NCBI GenBank assembly: GCA_028712695.1
Contig: JAQTQZ010000006.1
Location: forward strand, 62,001-126,000
Origin: Methylovulum sp.
GTDB lineage: Bacteria; Pseudomonadota; Gammaproteobacteria; Methylococcales; Methylomonadaceae
Direction of reading: 5' to 3'
Length of the DNA: 64,000 nt
Shown: positions 8,444 to 19,325 of the stretch, piece by piece
How the letters are laid out: each line of letters begins with the position of its first letter
Position numbering within the stretch: position 1 is the stretch's first letter
Made by a program: the position numbers and the translations under genes
Notes under the pieces: generated by a model
The model's input: only the letters and a program-made list of their open reading frames with translations
What the model was told of the DNA's origin: nothing
Database searches by the model: none

Positions 8444-10524
8444 GTTTATTCGACCATATAAAAAAAATACAAGAAAACAAACAAGAGCCCAAGCGGGACC
8501 AAGTCCCGCAAATAACAGCGCCTAGTGACTTGCCGGACAGCCCGGCTGAAACCGAGGACACCCCTGACACCACAAATGTCATAATGGAAAATAGGCAACC
8601 TGAAAACTCCGAAACCGGGCAAGCTACCAACCCAGTGTCTGATTTTGCCAATGAAACTGACAATGCCACTCAACCGGCAACCCCATCTGAGCCAAAACGG
8701 TTTTCAGTGGGCATTGATTTAGGCACCACCCATTGCGTCTTATCCTATGCCGATGTCAGCGCCGTTGACGATAACGACTTCGTCCAACACGTCATGCCCA
8801 TCCCGCAATTGACAGCACCGGGTTCTGTTGAAAACAGCTATCAGTTACCCTCGTTTTTATATCAGCCCCATAAGGCAGAGCTCGCCGAAGGCTCGACCGC
8901 ATTACCGTGGACGGCCAAACCGGAATTTCTAGTGGGAGAAATTGCCCGTAACTTAGGTAGCAAAACACCAATCCGTTTGGTTGCCAGTGCTAAAAGTTGG
9001 TTGTGCCATGCCGGTGTTGATTGTAAAGCGCCGATATTACCGGCTGATGCCCCTGAAGAAATCGAACGCGTCTCGCCTTTTCAAGCCAGCGTCGCTTATT
9101 TGCAGCACTTGTGCGATGCGTGGCAAAACCAACATCCTGATGCCCCGCTGTCCGAGCAAGATTTGGTCATCACCGTCCCTGCCTCATTCGACCCGGCCGC
9201 CCGTGAATTGACCGTTGAAGCCGCCCGCACGGTGGGCCTTACCCAAGCTATCTTGCTTGAAGAGCCGCAGGCCGCTGTTTACAGTTGGATAGAAAAAAGT
9301 GCTGGTGACTGGCGCAAACAAGCGACTTGCGGCGATGTCATTCTGGTTGTCGATATTGGTGGCGGCACCACTGACTTATCATTAATCGCGGTGACCGAAC
9401 AAAACGGCAATTTGGAACTGACCCGTGTTGCCGTCGGCGACCATATTCTATTGGGAGGGGACAACATGGACTTGGCTTTGGCCTACACGGTCAAAGCCAA
9501 GCTTGAGAAAGAAGGTAAGCGCCTGGAGCCTTGGCAAGTCCAAGCACTGACCCACAGCTGCCGTGATGCCAAGGAAAAAATCTTTACTGACCAAGCCATC
9601 GAAACGATGCCACTGGTGGTTGCCAACCGTGGTTCATCGTTAATCAGCGGCACATTGCGCACTGAATTGACACGTGAAGAAGTCAATCGGGTGCTGGTGG
9701 AAGGCTTTTTGCCAAAGGTCGCCGTCAGTGACCGTCCGGTAAGCCGTACCCGTACTGGCTTAAGGACAGCCGGTTTACCTTATGCCCAAGATGCAGGCAT
9801 TACCCGTCACTTGGCCGCATTCTTAGCCAAACAGCAAAACGCGACTGACGACCTAAGCGACGTTAACTTGCCTGAACACGCCACCTTCCTGCACCCTACT
9901 GCCGTGTTGTTGAATGGCGGCGTGTTAAAGGCCGAAGCCTTGGCGGCGCGCTTAATGGACGTGCTAAATTCTTGGCTGGCCGCCGAACAAGCGCCCGAAG
10001 CGCGATTATTGGCTGGCGCCGACCTTGATCTGGCCGTGGCAAGAGGCGCGGCTTATTATGGCTTTGTCCGCAAAGGCAAAGGCGTGCGCATTAAAGGCGG
10101 CACTGCGGCATCGTATTACGTCGGTATCGAAAGCGCCATGCCCGCAGTGCCCGGCATGGCACCGGAGATAGAAGCCCTGTGCATCGCGCCGTTCGGCATG
10201 GAGGAAGGCACCCAAGAAGAATTGCCTGACGATGAGTTTGGCTTGGTGATAGGAGAACCCGTACGCTTCCGCTTTTTTGCCTCAAACAGCCGCCGCGAAG
10301 ATAAAGTGGGGGCACGCCTGGACTACTGGACGGATGGGGAACTGTCCGAACTGGAAGAAATCGAAATCACTTTGCCCGAAGAAAACCGGCGGCCCGGTGA
10401 AGTTGTCCCGGTACATTTGTGTGCCGCCGTAACCGAAGTGGGCACTTTGGAGCTTAATGCGGTATCGCAAAAAGACAATAGCCGCTGGAAAATTGAATTC
10501 GATGTGAGAGCGGGAGAAAATTAA
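8440..10524 (+). CDS. Hsp70-family protein (DnaK-like ATPase)
   Basis: A 694-residue actin-fold Hsp70 relative. After an acidic low-complexity N-terminal extension of about 85 residues comes the phosphate-1 loop FSVGIDLGTTHCVLSY. The phosphate-2 loop VVDIGGGTTDLSLIAV is near residue 305 and an adenosine-type motif NGGVLKAEALAARL near residue 490. The C-terminal part is short and differs from the DnaK substrate-binding domain, so this is a divergent chaperone, not DnaK. It is translationally coupled to the DUF2760 gene. Such pairs are widespread in proteobacteria but uncharacterised; client proteins are unknown. Confidence 0.9.
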   Translation: MSLFDHIKKIQENKQEPKRDQVPQITAPSDLPDSPAETEDTPDTTNVIMENRQPENSETGQATNPVSDFANETDNATQPATPSEPKRFSVGIDLGTTHCVLSYADVSAVDDNDFVQHVMPIPQLTAPGSVENSYQLPSFLYQPHKAELAEGSTALPWTAKPEFLVGEIARNLGSKTPIRLVASAKSWLCHAGVDCKAPILPADAPEEIERVSPFQASVAYLQHLCDAWQNQHPDAPLSEQDLVITVPASFDPAARELTVEAARTVGLTQAILLEEPQAAVYSWIEKSAGDWRKQATCGDVILVVDIGGGTTDLSLIAVTEQNGNLELTRVAVGDHILLGGDNMDLALAYTVKAKLEKEGKRLEPWQVQALTHSCRDAKEKIFTDQAIETMPLVVANRGSSLISGTLRTELTREEVNRVLVEGFLPKVAVSDRPVSRTRTGLRTAGLPYAQDAGITRHLAAFLAKQQNATDDLSDVNLPEHATFLHPTAVLLNGGVLKAEALAARLMDVLNSWLAAEQAPEARLLAGADLDLAVARGAAYYGFVRKGKGVRIKGGTAASYYVGIESAMPAVPGMAPEIEALCIAPFGMEEGTQEELPDDEFGLVIGEPVRFRFFASNSRREDKVGARLDYWTDGELSELEEIEITLPEENRRPGEVVPVHLCAAVTEVGTLELNAVSQKDNSRWKIEFDVRAGEN

Positions 10525-10537
10525 CTCGCTTGATAGC

Positions 10538-10565
10538 GTGGAGTAAACTAGGTTTTTTACTCCAC
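10538..10565 (+). terminator. hairpin after Hsp70 gene, likely terminator
   Basis: A 10-bp perfect stem (GTGGAGTAAA paired with TTTACTCCAC) and an 8-nt loop lie 14 bp after the Hsp70 stop. There is no long T run after the stem. Nearly the same arms recur at 21641 and 39971. Confidence 0.5.
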
Positions 10566-10688
10566 TGCTCGCCAAATGATCGATTTTATGAGCGTTGTTG
10601 AGCCAATAGACTGGCTCAACCGCGTTGAGAATAGCCTATGGCCTAGCTCTAGGTCATAGAAACTAAAGCAACATTAAAAGGGTGTAAC

Positions 10689-11171
10689 ATGCTTAATAAA
10701 GTGACTCTAATAGGCAATTTGGGCACTGACCCCGAAGTCAGATATATGCCGTCAGGTGGCGCTGTAACCAACATCAGCTTGGCAACTACACGTCGATGGA
10801 AAGATAAGCAAACCGGCGAGCGGCGTGATGCCACTGAATGGCATCGGGTGATTTTCTTTAACCGTCTAGCAGAAATAGCGGGCGAGTACCTAAAAAAAGG
10901 TAGCCAAGTCTACGTTGAAGGACGGCTGCAAACCCGAAAATGGCAGGGACAAGATGGCCAGGACCGTTACACAACTGAAATTATTGCCGATGAATTACAC
11001 ATGCTCGGTAGCCGTAGCGGTGGAACTAGCGATTTTCATAGTGACCAACCAGCACCAAACAAACAGTCGGCGGCACCTAAACCCGCCTATTCATCCCAAG
11101 CAAATAGCCCCGCACCTATGCCACCCGCACCACCCACATATGATGATTTTGACGATGACATCCCTTTTTGA
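10689..11171 (+). CDS. ssb: single-stranded DNA-binding protein
   Basis: A 160-residue SSB. Residues 1-108 form the OB-fold ([32 protein letters not shown] and [20 protein letters not shown] in order). A Pro/Ala/Gln-rich linker follows, then the acidic protein-interaction tip DDDIPF. It coats single-stranded DNA in replication, recombination and repair, and recruits partners through the tip. Length and tip are typical. It is monocistronic. Confidence 0.97.
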   Translation: MLNKVTLIGNLGTDPEVRYMPSGGAVTNISLATTRRWKDKQTGERRDATEWHRVIFFNRLAEIAGEYLKKGSQVYVEGRLQTRKWQGQDGQDRYTTEIIADELHMLGSRSGGTSDFHSDQPAPNKQSAAPKPAYSSQANSPAPMPPAPPTYDDFDDDIPF

Positions 11172-11402
11172 TATACCTTTACAAAATCTAATGATCACCC
11201 GTTACAACGGGTAAGTTTAAAATCGGCGGGTTCAAACTGCTGACTAAAGTGAAAACGACTTAACGTCGGTGGTTTTAAACCTGGCGCTTAGTGCATAGAG
11301 GTACGGGCTAAGCCGTCTTCGAAACGCATAGGCCAAATACCGGATACACGACTGAAACGTGTTATCCCGTGTCTGGTAAAGATGAAGCAGGTTAAATGAA
11401 CA

Positions 11403-12098
11403 ATGCAAGACAAACAATTAGTACATTTCCTCCACATTGGAAAAACTGGCGGCTCGGCTATCAAACTGGCATTAACCCAAACAACAAACAATAGCCATTA
11501 TACTTTTCGTTACCGCCCCCACCAGATTATCCTACGCGATGTGCCTGAGGGCGAGAAAGTTGTCTTTTTTTTACGTGATCCGATAAGCCGTTTTATTAGC
11601 GGTTTTTATAGCCGCTTGCGTCAAGGAAAACCTAAGTATTTCGCCCCTTGGAGCGATCTCGAAAAAGTTGCATTTGAGTATTTCCATACGCCTAAACAAT
11701 TGGCGCAAGCACTTTCATCAGATGATGCTGGACAAAAAGCTAAAGCAGAAGAAGCAATGAATAACATCCAACATATCAACCAATCATATTGGCGCTGGTT
11801 TGACAATGAGGTGTATTTAAGGCGGCGGCAAACCGATATTTTTTTTATAGGTCGCCAAGAACACCTGAATAAAGATTTTGAAATGCTTAAGACAAAATTA
11901 GATGTCACTGATGGCATTGACTTGCCTGATAATGATGTCGAAGCACATAGAAACCCAGCAAATTTGGACAAGGCGCTTGATCCGGTTGCCATTGAGAACT
12001 TGCAGCAGTGGTATAAAAAAGACTATTTATTTATCAAAATATGTAAAGAGATAGTAAAAAGTCAAGGTATCACCAGTTCCTTAGCAACACCCCCGTAA
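11403..12098 (+). CDS. sulfotransferase family 2 protein
   Basis: A 231-residue protein with the 5'-phosphosulfate-binding P-loop-like start HFLHIGKTGGSAIK (residues 8-21) and the 3'-phosphate-binding region VVFFLRDPISRFISGFYSR (about residues 52-71), both typical of PAPS-dependent sulfotransferases of the Sulfotransfer_2 type. These transfer sulfate from PAPS to glycans or other acceptors; the acceptor is unknown. A weak ribosome-binding sequence (AGCAGG) precedes the start. It stands alone between ssb and a lipoprotein gene. The window holds a second, unrelated sulfotransferase at 50794. Confidence 0.85.
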   Translation: MQDKQLVHFLHIGKTGGSAIKLALTQTTNNSHYTFRYRPHQIILRDVPEGEKVVFFLRDPISRFISGFYSRLRQGKPKYFAPWSDLEKVAFEYFHTPKQLAQALSSDDAGQKAKAEEAMNNIQHINQSYWRWFDNEVYLRRRQTDIFFIGRQEHLNKDFEMLKTKLDVTDGIDLPDNDVEAHRNPANLDKALDPVAIENLQQWYKKDYLFIKICKEIVKSQGITSSLATPP

Positions 12099-12250
12099 CC
12101 TGACATCTCCCAGTCAAACGGGCTTAATAATGTGCTTTAAAATCGGTTGTAACGTATTTTAAAACAGCTTCTTAAATGCAATTAATGGTGTGTAAACCAT
12201 ATAATCTCATTATAATCGTAATTTGTTTATCGAGATCCTGCTACGTTATC

Positions 12251-12970
12251 ATGCTATTAAAAAGGTTTTTTTTAGTCATTTGCCTATCTGCAGCGCTTAC
12301 AGGGTGTGCTGAGTTCTATGCTGGCAACTCACCTGCCCCCGTCTTTAACGGTGCAGGTGCTGAAGTCTATCATCAGCCTATACCCCGCCCCATTATCCAA
12401 GAACCATCAGTGCCCGAAACAATAGTGGAAACGCAACCACTGGATACTGGTACGCCTATCGCACCAATAGAAATAACCCCTGAACAGGCATCACCTGAAC
12501 AAGAGCAGGAGCTATCAGAACTGGAACAAGCACTACAACCAAAACCAGAATCCCAAGCCATACCAGCACCGGAAGCAACCGAAGTACCGCAACCCACGAT
12601 GGCACCACCGCCACCGCCTCCTTTTGAGCCATTGCAATCATTTGCGCCCTTGTCTCCCGGCGTGGGCGCGTTAGTCCTGGCGGCGAACAAAACAGCAGGG
12701 CAAGGCGACATTAACTCCGCCACCACAACAATTGAACGGGCTATTAGGATCGAACCCAGAAATGCGACGTTGTTTTATAAACTTGCCTTGCTAAGGCTAA
12801 AACAATCCAAGCCGCGTCTGGCGGAAGATTTAGCAAAAAAATCAGCGTTACTGGCCTCTGGCGATAAACAGCTAAAAAAACACAGCTGGTTATTAATTGC
12901 TAGGGCAAGGGACATGCAAAACAACCCCGAAGGCGCCAAGGAAGCCCGTGCCAAAGCTGACCAATTCTAA
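12251..12970 (+). CDS. TPR-containing lipoprotein
   Basis: The ATG at 12251 gives MLLKRFFLVICLSAALTGCA, a lipoprotein signal with lipobox LTGC; upstream in-frame codons only add an unlikely extension. The mature protein has a long Pro/Glu/Gln-rich linker (to about residue 145) and a C-terminal tetratricopeptide region (GDINSATTTIERAIRIEPRNATLFYKLALLRLKQ, in parts). It is probably anchored in the outer membrane facing the periplasm, with the TPR acting as a protein-interaction module. Partner unknown; prmB follows about 100 bp later. Confidence 0.78.
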   Translation: MLLKRFFLVICLSAALTGCAEFYAGNSPAPVFNGAGAEVYHQPIPRPIIQEPSVPETIVETQPLDTGTPIAPIEITPEQASPEQEQELSELEQALQPKPESQAIPAPEATEVPQPTMAPPPPPPFEPLQSFAPLSPGVGALVLAANKTAGQGDINSATTTIERAIRIEPRNATLFYKLALLRLKQSKPRLAEDLAKKSALLASGDKQLKKHSWLLIARARDMQNNPEGAKEARAKADQF

Positions 12971-13076
12971 AGCACCTGTAAAAACCGGACAGGACGTACT
13001 GAGCCCCTTTCCTTTTCACCCATCATTAACAGACAATCTGTAAACAAGCCATCTTGGCGGGTATTTTATTTAAATA

Positions 13077-14009
13077 ATGCAAACAACATCCCCTGACGTT
13101 TTAACCACCTTATCAACGCTACGCGATTATATCCGTTGGGCTGCCAGTTGCTTCGCCCAGGCCCAAGTCTGTTTCGGTCACGGCACAACGACGGCATTGG
13201 ATGAAGCGGCGGCGCTCGTTCTGCATACCGTCCATCAACCTTACAACTTGGCTGACGCCTATCTGGATAGCGTATTGACCCACGATGAGCGCCACGCGGT
13301 TATTACGATAGTCGATAAACGCATCAATACCAGAATGCCCGCAGCTTACCTAACCCACGAAGCTATATTCGCCGGCTTATCATTCTATGTTGATGAGCGC
13401 GTGTTGGTGCCCCGCTCGCCCATTGCCGAATTAATAGAACAGCGCTTCGCACCTTGGGTCGACGAGGAACAGGTGGAAAACATCCTTGACTTATGCACGG
13501 GCAGCGCCTGCATTGCCATTGCCTGCGCTTACGCGTTCCCGAATGCGGATGTCGATGCGGCCGATGTCTCGGCCGACGCTCTGGCAGTCGCTGAAATCAA
13601 TAGGCATAAGCACCAACTTGATGAATTATTGACGCTGTACCAATCAGACTTGTTCACCGCCGTGCCTGCCAACCGGTACGATATTATTGTCAGCAACCCA
13701 CCGTATGTCAGTCTTGCAGAATGGCAACAATTGCCCGAAGAGTTTCATGCCGAACCGGCACTGGGCTTCAAAGGGGGTGAGTCTGGCCTGGATTTGGTCA
13801 TCCGCATTCTGGTTGATGCCGACGATTATCTGGATGCTCAAGGCATTTTGGTCGTAGAAGTGGGCAGCAGCGCAGAAACGCTGCAAGCTATGTTCCCGGA
13901 TGTGCCTTTTTATTGGCTGGACTTTGAACGTGGCGGTGACGGCGTGTTCTTACTGACCGCCGAACAAGTCACCCTTTACCATGAATTATTTATCACGGCG
14001 TTAGCATAA
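13077..14009 (+). CDS. prmB: 50S ribosomal protein L3 N5-glutamine methyltransferase
   Basis: A 310-residue SAM-dependent methyltransferase of the HemK/PrmB group. Residues 1-110 are the helical substrate domain. The PrmB-type [18 protein letters not shown] segment is near residue 103, the SAM-binding [15 protein letters not shown] near residue 140, and the catalytic NPPY motif near residue 207. PrmB methylates a glutamine of ribosomal protein L3. The PRSP form of the PxSP element favours PrmB over PrmC. It is followed after 2 bp by aroC; the prmB-aroC order is common in gammaproteobacteria. Confidence 0.94.
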   Translation: MQTTSPDVLTTLSTLRDYIRWAASCFAQAQVCFGHGTTTALDEAAALVLHTVHQPYNLADAYLDSVLTHDERHAVITIVDKRINTRMPAAYLTHEAIFAGLSFYVDERVLVPRSPIAELIEQRFAPWVDEEQVENILDLCTGSACIAIACAYAFPNADVDAADVSADALAVAEINRHKHQLDELLTLYQSDLFTAVPANRYDIIVSNPPYVSLAEWQQLPEEFHAEPALGFKGGESGLDLVIRILVDADDYLDAQGILVVEVGSSAETLQAMFPDVPFYWLDFERGGDGVFLLTAEQVTLYHELFITALA

Positions 14010-14011
14010 CT

Positions 14012-15100
14012 ATGTCTGGAAACACCTTAGGAAAACTGTTCACCGTCACCACCTTTGGTGAAAGCCACGGCCTTGCGTTAGGTTGTATTATTGATGGCTG
14101 CCCACCTGGGATGGCCTTGAGCGAAGCGGATATACAGCATGATCTGGATCGCCGCAAACCTGGCACATCAAGGCATACCACGCAGCGCCGGGAAGCCGAT
14201 GAAGTCAAAATTTTATCCGGCGTGTTTGAAGGCAAAACTACCGGCACACCGATAGGCTTGCTGATTGAAAACACCGACCAGCGTTCAAAAGATTACAGCA
14301 AAATCGCCGACAGCTTCAGGCCTGGCCATGCCGATTACACTTACCAACAAAAATACGGCTTTAGGGATTACCGTGGCGGCGGCCGCTCTTCGGCGCGGGA
14401 GACCGCCATGCGCGTTGCCGCCGGTGCGGTTGCCAAAAAGTTCCTGAGCGAGCAGGCCGGCATCGTAATCCGCGGCTACTTGGCACAGTTAGGGCCTATC
14501 AGCATCGACAAACTGGACTGGTCGGTAATTGACGGCAATCCGTTTTTCTGCCCTGACGCGGATAAAGTCGCGGAAATGGAAGCGTATATGGATGCCCTGC
14601 GCAAGGAAGGCGAATCCATTGGCGCCCGGATCAACGTCATAGCCAGTAATGTCCCCCCTGGTTTGGGCGAGCCTATTTTTGACCGCTTAGACGCCGAACT
14701 GGCTTATGCGCTGATGAGCATCAATGCCGTCAAAGGCGTGGAAATCGGCGACGGTTTTGCCTGTATCAATAGCAAAGGCACCCAATTCCGTGATGAAATC
14801 ACCCCGGCAGGCTTTTTGAGCAACCATGCGGGCGGCATTTTAGGCGGCATCTCCAGCGGACAGGACATCGTTGCCAGTATCGCATTGAAACCAACCTCCA
14901 GCTTACGCTTGCCGGGCCGCACCATTAACACGCAGGGCGAGGCCACGACCGTGATTACTGAAGGCCGCCATGACCCCTGTGTCGGCATACGCGCCACGCC
15001 CATCGCAGAAGCCATGATGGCAATCGTGCTGATGGACCATTTTTTACGGCATCGGGCCCAAAATTTAGGGACCATGTCTGGCTTGCCCATCTTAAGATAG
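14012..15100 (+). CDS. aroC: chorismate synthase
   Basis: A 362-residue chorismate synthase, the last shikimate-pathway enzyme. It converts 5-enolpyruvylshikimate 3-phosphate to chorismate with reduced FMN. Family signatures are present in order: [15 protein letters not shown] near residue 10, RPGHADYTY and [17 protein letters not shown] between residues 104 and 132, and [11 protein letters not shown] near residue 274. Full length, with the start directly after the prmB stop, so probably co-transcribed. Confidence 0.98.
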   Translation: MSGNTLGKLFTVTTFGESHGLALGCIIDGCPPGMALSEADIQHDLDRRKPGTSRHTTQRREADEVKILSGVFEGKTTGTPIGLLIENTDQRSKDYSKIADSFRPGHADYTYQQKYGFRDYRGGGRSSARETAMRVAAGAVAKKFLSEQAGIVIRGYLAQLGPISIDKLDWSVIDGNPFFCPDADKVAEMEAYMDALRKEGESIGARINVIASNVPPGLGEPIFDRLDAELAYALMSINAVKGVEIGDGFACINSKGTQFRDEITPAGFLSNHAGGILGGISSGQDIVASIALKPTSSLRLPGRTINTQGEATTVITEGRHDPCVGIRATPIAEAMMAIVLMDHFLRHRAQNLGTMSGLPILR

Positions 15101-15205
15101 GCGGGTTTGCCGTTATTTTTGCCAACCCAGATAAGGTAAATGTTTGCAATTACCCGCGCTGTCCTTTAAATTTGACCCTCTGTCAAAAACCATACTAGCC
15201 AAAAT

Positions 15206-17299
15206 ATGCAGGAAAGAAAATACAAAGTAAAACATGGAAACCCCTATCCATCCGGCTCTAGATTTAATGCAGACGGCGTTAACTTTTCCATTTTCAGCCA
15301 TCATGCAGAGACTGTTGAGCTATTGCTATTTGATAGTGCCGAAAGCGACACGCCTTTCCAGATAATATCGTTGCAAAAAGAAACCAACAGGACTTTTTTC
15401 TCCTGGCATGTCTATGTCTGCAAACTGCCCGTTGGAACTTGGTATACCTGGCGCATGGACGGCCCGGACCAGCTACGTGAACTTGGGTTTCGCTTCGATA
15501 AGGACAAACAATTGCTCGACCCTTGGGCCCGTGCCATCAGCAATAAGCGCTGGAGCCGGCAGGCGGCCTGCCGGCCGGGTGATAATGGCCTGACCGCCAT
15601 GCGTAGCGTGGTTATTGATGAAAAAGATTATCATTGGGAAAATGACACGCCGTTGCGCATCAGAAGCCAAAAAGCCATTATCTACGAACTGCATGTTGGC
15701 GGATTTACCCGCCACCCCTCAGCAAACGTCGCCAATCCTGGCACCTTTTCCGGGTTAATTGAAAAAATACCCTACCTTCAGCAATTGGGCATCACCCATG
15801 TTGAGCTGTTGCCTGTTATGGCGTTCGATGAGCAAGACGTGCCGCCCCATACGTCAGAGCTTGGCTTAAAAAATTATTGGGGTTACAGCACCCACAGCTT
15901 TTTCAGCCCCCATCCTGGCTATTGTATGACGCCAGAGCAAGGCACCCATGTCCATGAGTTCCGCGATTTAGTGAAAGCACTGCATAAAGCGGGCATAGGC
16001 GTTATCCTTGATGTGGTTTTTAACCATACCTCAGAAGCCGGTGCGAATGGCCCGGTCATCAATTTCCGTGGCATCGGCGGCAATATTTTTTACCATCTTG
16101 ATGAACATGACAAAAGCATCTTCCGCGATTACACTGGCTGCGGTAATACAGTCAACGCCAATCACCCTTTAGTCTCCGGCTTCATCATTAACTGCCTGGA
16201 ATATTGGGTGCGGGAGATGCACGTCGATGGTTTCCGGTTTGACCTGGCAAGCGCGTTGGCTCGCGGCGAAAATGGCGAAGTGCTGCATAACCCGCCGGTA
16301 CTCTGGGGCATTGAGCTTTCGGAGCAACTGTCCAAAACCAAACTGATTGCTGAAGCTTGGGATGCCGCCGGGCTTTATCAGGTGGGCAGCTTCCCCGGCT
16401 ACCGTTGGGCGGAATGGAACGGGCGCTACCGTGATGTTGTCCGCCGTTTTATACGCGGCGACGCTGGCGTCATACAAGAACTCGCAACCCGCATCGCAGG
16501 CAGCAGTGACCTGTACGAACACCAAGGCGGTTTGCCGATCAGCAGCATTAATTTCGTCACCTGCCATGACGGGTTCACGCTATACGATTTATTCAGCTAT
16601 AACAAGAAACATAATGAGGCCAACGGCGAACATAGCCGCGATGGCTGCAATAACAATTTAAGCTCCAATTGCGGCATCGAGGGCGAAACCGACGACCCTG
16701 CAATTTTGAGCCTGCGCCGAAGAAAAGCAAAAAATGCCTTTGCCATTTTATTGCTCAGCCAAGGCGTACCGATGCTCTTGGCTGGTGATGAGCTATTGAA
16801 CACACAAAACGGAAATAATAACGGTTACTGCCAGGACAACCCGCTGACTTGGCTAGACTGGGATAAAGCCGAGCAAAATGCCGATATGGTGCGCTTTGTC
16901 CAACAAATGATCGCGCTACGGAAAAGGCATTCGTCCCTGATGCGGCGGCGCTTTTTGACAGGCAAGCCTGCCGATGGCAAAACAATACCAGATATCACAT
17001 GGCACGGCTTCGAGATCAACAAGCCCTTGTGGGATGAGCCTGATGCCCAGCTTTTGGCTTTTACGCTAGCTGGCATAGATAAGCATGAACCTGACCTGCA
17101 TATTGTGCTGAATATGTCAGGCCAAGACACGCTTGTTGAATTGCCGGTTATCCCCGGCACACAGTGGGCGCAGGCAATAGACACGTCAATGCCTTCACCA
17201 CAGGACATTGTCGCCCCACAAGACCAAAAACCAGTCAACACACAATACTATTCAGTGAAAGCCCACACGGTGACCGTCTTTGAAAGCATTGCTTGCTGA
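15206..17299 (+). CDS. glgX: glycogen debranching enzyme (isoamylase type)
   Basis: A 697-residue GH13 enzyme that removes alpha-1,6 branches from limit dextrins during glycogen breakdown. It has an N-terminal CBM48-type domain (GNPYPSGSRFNADGVNFSIF in pieces, residues 10-29), then the four GH13 regions: DVVFNHT near residue 268, GFRFDLASAL near 340 with the nucleophile Asp, AEAWDAAG near 382 with the acid/base Glu, and FVTCHDG near 450 with the transition-state Asp. All catalytic residues appear intact. No other glycogen gene is in the window. Confidence 0.95.
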   Translation: MQERKYKVKHGNPYPSGSRFNADGVNFSIFSHHAETVELLLFDSAESDTPFQIISLQKETNRTFFSWHVYVCKLPVGTWYTWRMDGPDQLRELGFRFDKDKQLLDPWARAISNKRWSRQAACRPGDNGLTAMRSVVIDEKDYHWENDTPLRIRSQKAIIYELHVGGFTRHPSANVANPGTFSGLIEKIPYLQQLGITHVELLPVMAFDEQDVPPHTSELGLKNYWGYSTHSFFSPHPGYCMTPEQGTHVHEFRDLVKALHKAGIGVILDVVFNHTSEAGANGPVINFRGIGGNIFYHLDEHDKSIFRDYTGCGNTVNANHPLVSGFIINCLEYWVREMHVDGFRFDLASALARGENGEVLHNPPVLWGIELSEQLSKTKLIAEAWDAAGLYQVGSFPGYRWAEWNGRYRDVVRRFIRGDAGVIQELATRIAGSSDLYEHQGGLPISSINFVTCHDGFTLYDLFSYNKKHNEANGEHSRDGCNNNLSSNCGIEGETDDPAILSLRRRKAKNAFAILLLSQGVPMLLAGDELLNTQNGNNNGYCQDNPLTWLDWDKAEQNADMVRFVQQMIALRKRHSSLMRRRFLTGKPADGKTIPDITWHGFEINKPLWDEPDAQLLAFTLAGIDKHEPDLHIVLNMSGQDTLVELPVIPGTQWAQAIDTSMPSPQDIVAPQDQKPVNTQYYSVKAHTVTVFESIAC

Positions 17300-17371
17300 T
17301 GCAAACGCGAAAATGCAAGGTTACCCCACTATTGGCTAAACTGATGTTGCATAGCGGCAGATAGGCCATCC

Positions 17372-18145
17372 CTACGGCTGCAAAGCCAACAGTTTCGATA
17401 CGCGCACCAAGTCTTCAGCCGTATCGACACCGGCGGGCGGGGTTTTAGCCACTATTTCCACCAAAATAGCCTCGCCTTGCCATAAGATCCTCAATTGCTC
17501 CAACGCTTCAACCGTCTCCAGCACCGACGCATCCCATTGGCAGTAACGCGTTAAAAAATCCACTGTGTAAGCGTACATGCCAATATGCCGAAGATAAGGC
17601 ATTGCACTTGTAGGCAACCCACCCTCCGCTAAAGCGAATGCGCCCCTTTCCCAAGGGATAGGGGCGCGGCTGAAATAAAGCGCATAACCTTCCTTGTTCA
17701 AGACCACTTTCACCGCATTGGGGTTAAAAATCTCATCCGTATCGATTATTTTCGCTGCCAATGTGGCTATCCCTGCATACTGCTGCCTGGCCAATGCCGT
17801 CGCAACATCGCGGATATAAGCCGGTGGAATCAATGGCTCATCACCTTGCAAATTGACGATGATGTCATTGCCTTCCCAACCGTAGTGCCGCGCCACCTCG
17901 GCAATCCGTTCCGTGCCGCTTTGGTGGTCACTGCGGGTCATAACGGCTTTAAAGCCAAAATCATGGACGGCTTGAAAAATCCGCCCGTCGTCCGTCGCGA
18001 CAACAACCTCCTCCGCATCCGCTTCCTGCGCACGGGCACAGACATGGGCAATCATCGGTTTGCCGGCAATATCCAGTAACGGCTTGCCGGGCAACCGGCT
18101 AGACCCATAACGCGCCGGAATAACAACTTTAAAACCCACGCTCAT
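17372..18145 (-). CDS. kdsB: 3-deoxy-manno-octulosonate cytidylyltransferase
   Basis: KdsB activates Kdo as CMP-Kdo for lipid A core synthesis. Starting at 18145 gives 257 residues, the family length, beginning [21 protein letters not shown] in parts, with the nucleotide-binding [13 protein letters not shown] motif, VVATDDGRI and [11 protein letters not shown] longer frame runs back through the preceding gene and is discarded. The start overlaps the stop of the Trm112 gene by 4 bp (ATGA), the last step of the chain exbB-exbD-lpxK-Trm112-kdsB. Confidence 0.96.
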   Translation of the reverse strand: MSVGFKVVIPARYGSSRLPGKPLLDIAGKPMIAHVCARAQEADAEEVVVATDDGRIFQAVHDFGFKAVMTRSDHQSGTERIAEVARHYGWEGNDIIVNLQGDEPLIPPAYIRDVATALARQQYAGIATLAAKIIDTDEIFNPNAVKVVLNKEGYALYFSRAPIPWERGAFALAEGGLPTSAMPYLRHIGMYAYTVDFLTRYCQWDASVLETVEALEQLRILWQGEAILVEIVAKTPPAGVDTAEDLVRVSKLLALQP

Positions 18146-18336
18146 AGGTATAACGCATCCACTTCTTCGCTGCTTAACTGGCGTGCTTCGTCTTCCAGCA
18201 TCACCGGAATATCGTCGCGGATGGGGAAAGCCAGCCGGTCGGCGCGGCAAATCAGTTCTTGTGGCTCTTTGGTATAGCGCAGCGGGCTTTTGCAAATCGG
18301 GCAAGCCAAAATATCGAGCAGTTTTTTATCTATCAT
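18142..18336 (-). CDS. Trm112 family protein (YcaR-like)
   Basis: A 64-residue zinc-ribbon-like protein of the Trm112/UPF0434 family: [17 protein letters not shown] with a Cys pair, then a third Cys in [21 protein letters not shown]. It lacks the fourth clear cysteine, as do many YcaR proteins. In gammaproteobacteria this gene is conserved between lpxK and kdsB, as here, with 4-bp overlaps on both sides. Its role in bacteria is unsettled. Confidence 0.92.
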   Translation of the reverse strand: MIDKKLLDILACPICKSPLRYTKEPQELICRADRLAFPIRDDIPVMLEDEARQLSSEEVDALYL

Positions 18337-19325
18337 GCTTTTCTCTTCAGTAGGTTTAGTAATTGTTCGGCAAAGCCTGTTTCAGGAACCGCTATTACGG
18401 GAAGATACCAATGCTGCTGGCTGGCAAAAGCCGTACATTTCACGGCATCTTTTTCGGTCATTAGCACGGGATCCGAATCAGCAAATACGATGTCAGCTTG
18501 CTGGAATTGATAATGGTCGGGAAAGCTGTGAGTGGTGCAGGCCAATCCGGCGGCGGCCAGCAGTTTAAAGAACCGCTCGGGATTGCCTATACCGGCGAGG
18601 GCATGACAAGCAACAGCCGCAAATTCTGCCAAGGGTTTTTGTTCACCCGTCGCGATATTGACAGCCATGTCGCCGACCAGCTGCATGGCCAATTCGTTGG
18701 CTTCCACTTTTTCGCCGTTGACGACAATAAAATCGACGCTTTGCAGCCGGTTAATGGGCTCCCGTAACGGCCCTGCCGGTAAACAATAGCCATTACCGAA
18801 GCGCCGCTCGCCATCAATAACGGCAATTTCAATATCACGGTCCAAGGCATAATGCTGTAAGCCATCGTCAGACAAAATGACGTTGCAATCCGTCTCGCTA
18901 AGCAACTGTTTTGCCGCCGCCACACGCAAAGGAGCAACCACGACCGGGCATTGGGTGCGTTTAACCATCAACACCGCTTCATCACCGACTTGGCTGGCAT
19001 CGCTACCAGCATCTACCGATTGCGGCCATGATGCGGACTGGCCGCCATAACCACGGCTAATGATTCCAGGCCGGTAACCGGCCTCTTTAAGCAACTTTGC
19101 CAAGCAAATAATCAGCGGGGTTTTGCCCGTGCCACCCACGGTGATATTGCCGACAACGATAACCGGCACTGGCAGGCGGTGTTTTTTTAACATTCCCAGC
19201 CGGTAAAGAAACTTACGGAACTGGGCTATATCACTGAATAGAAAGCCTAGCGGCATCAGCCAAGTGCCGATAATGGAGTCTTTATACCAAATGTTCTCTA
19301 CCCAACGCGCCAGTGTCCTTTTCAT
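18333..19325 (-). CDS. lpxK: tetraacyldisaccharide 4'-kinase
   Basis: LpxK phosphorylates the 4' position of the lipid A disaccharide precursor at the inner membrane. The 330-residue protein has an N-terminal hydrophobic segment ([15 protein letters not shown] region), the Walker A motif [13 protein letters not shown] near residue 60, and the family segments SRGYGG and [16 protein letters not shown]. Length is typical. It overlaps exbD upstream and the Trm112 gene downstream by 4 bp each. Confidence 0.96.
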   Translation of the reverse strand: MKRTLARWVENIWYKDSIIGTWLMPLGFLFSDIAQFRKFLYRLGMLKKHRLPVPVIVVGNITVGGTGKTPLIICLAKLLKEAGYRPGIISRGYGGQSASWPQSVDAGSDASQVGDEAVLMVKRTQCPVVVAPLRVAAAKQLLSETDCNVILSDDGLQHYALDRDIEIAVIDGERRFGNGYCLPAGPLREPINRLQSVDFIVVNGEKVEANELAMQLVGDMAVNIATGEQKPLAEFAAVACHALAGIGNPERFFKLLAAAGLACTTHSFPDHYQFQQADIVFADSDPVLMTEKDAVKCTAFASQQHWYLPVIAVPETGFAEQLLNLLKRKA

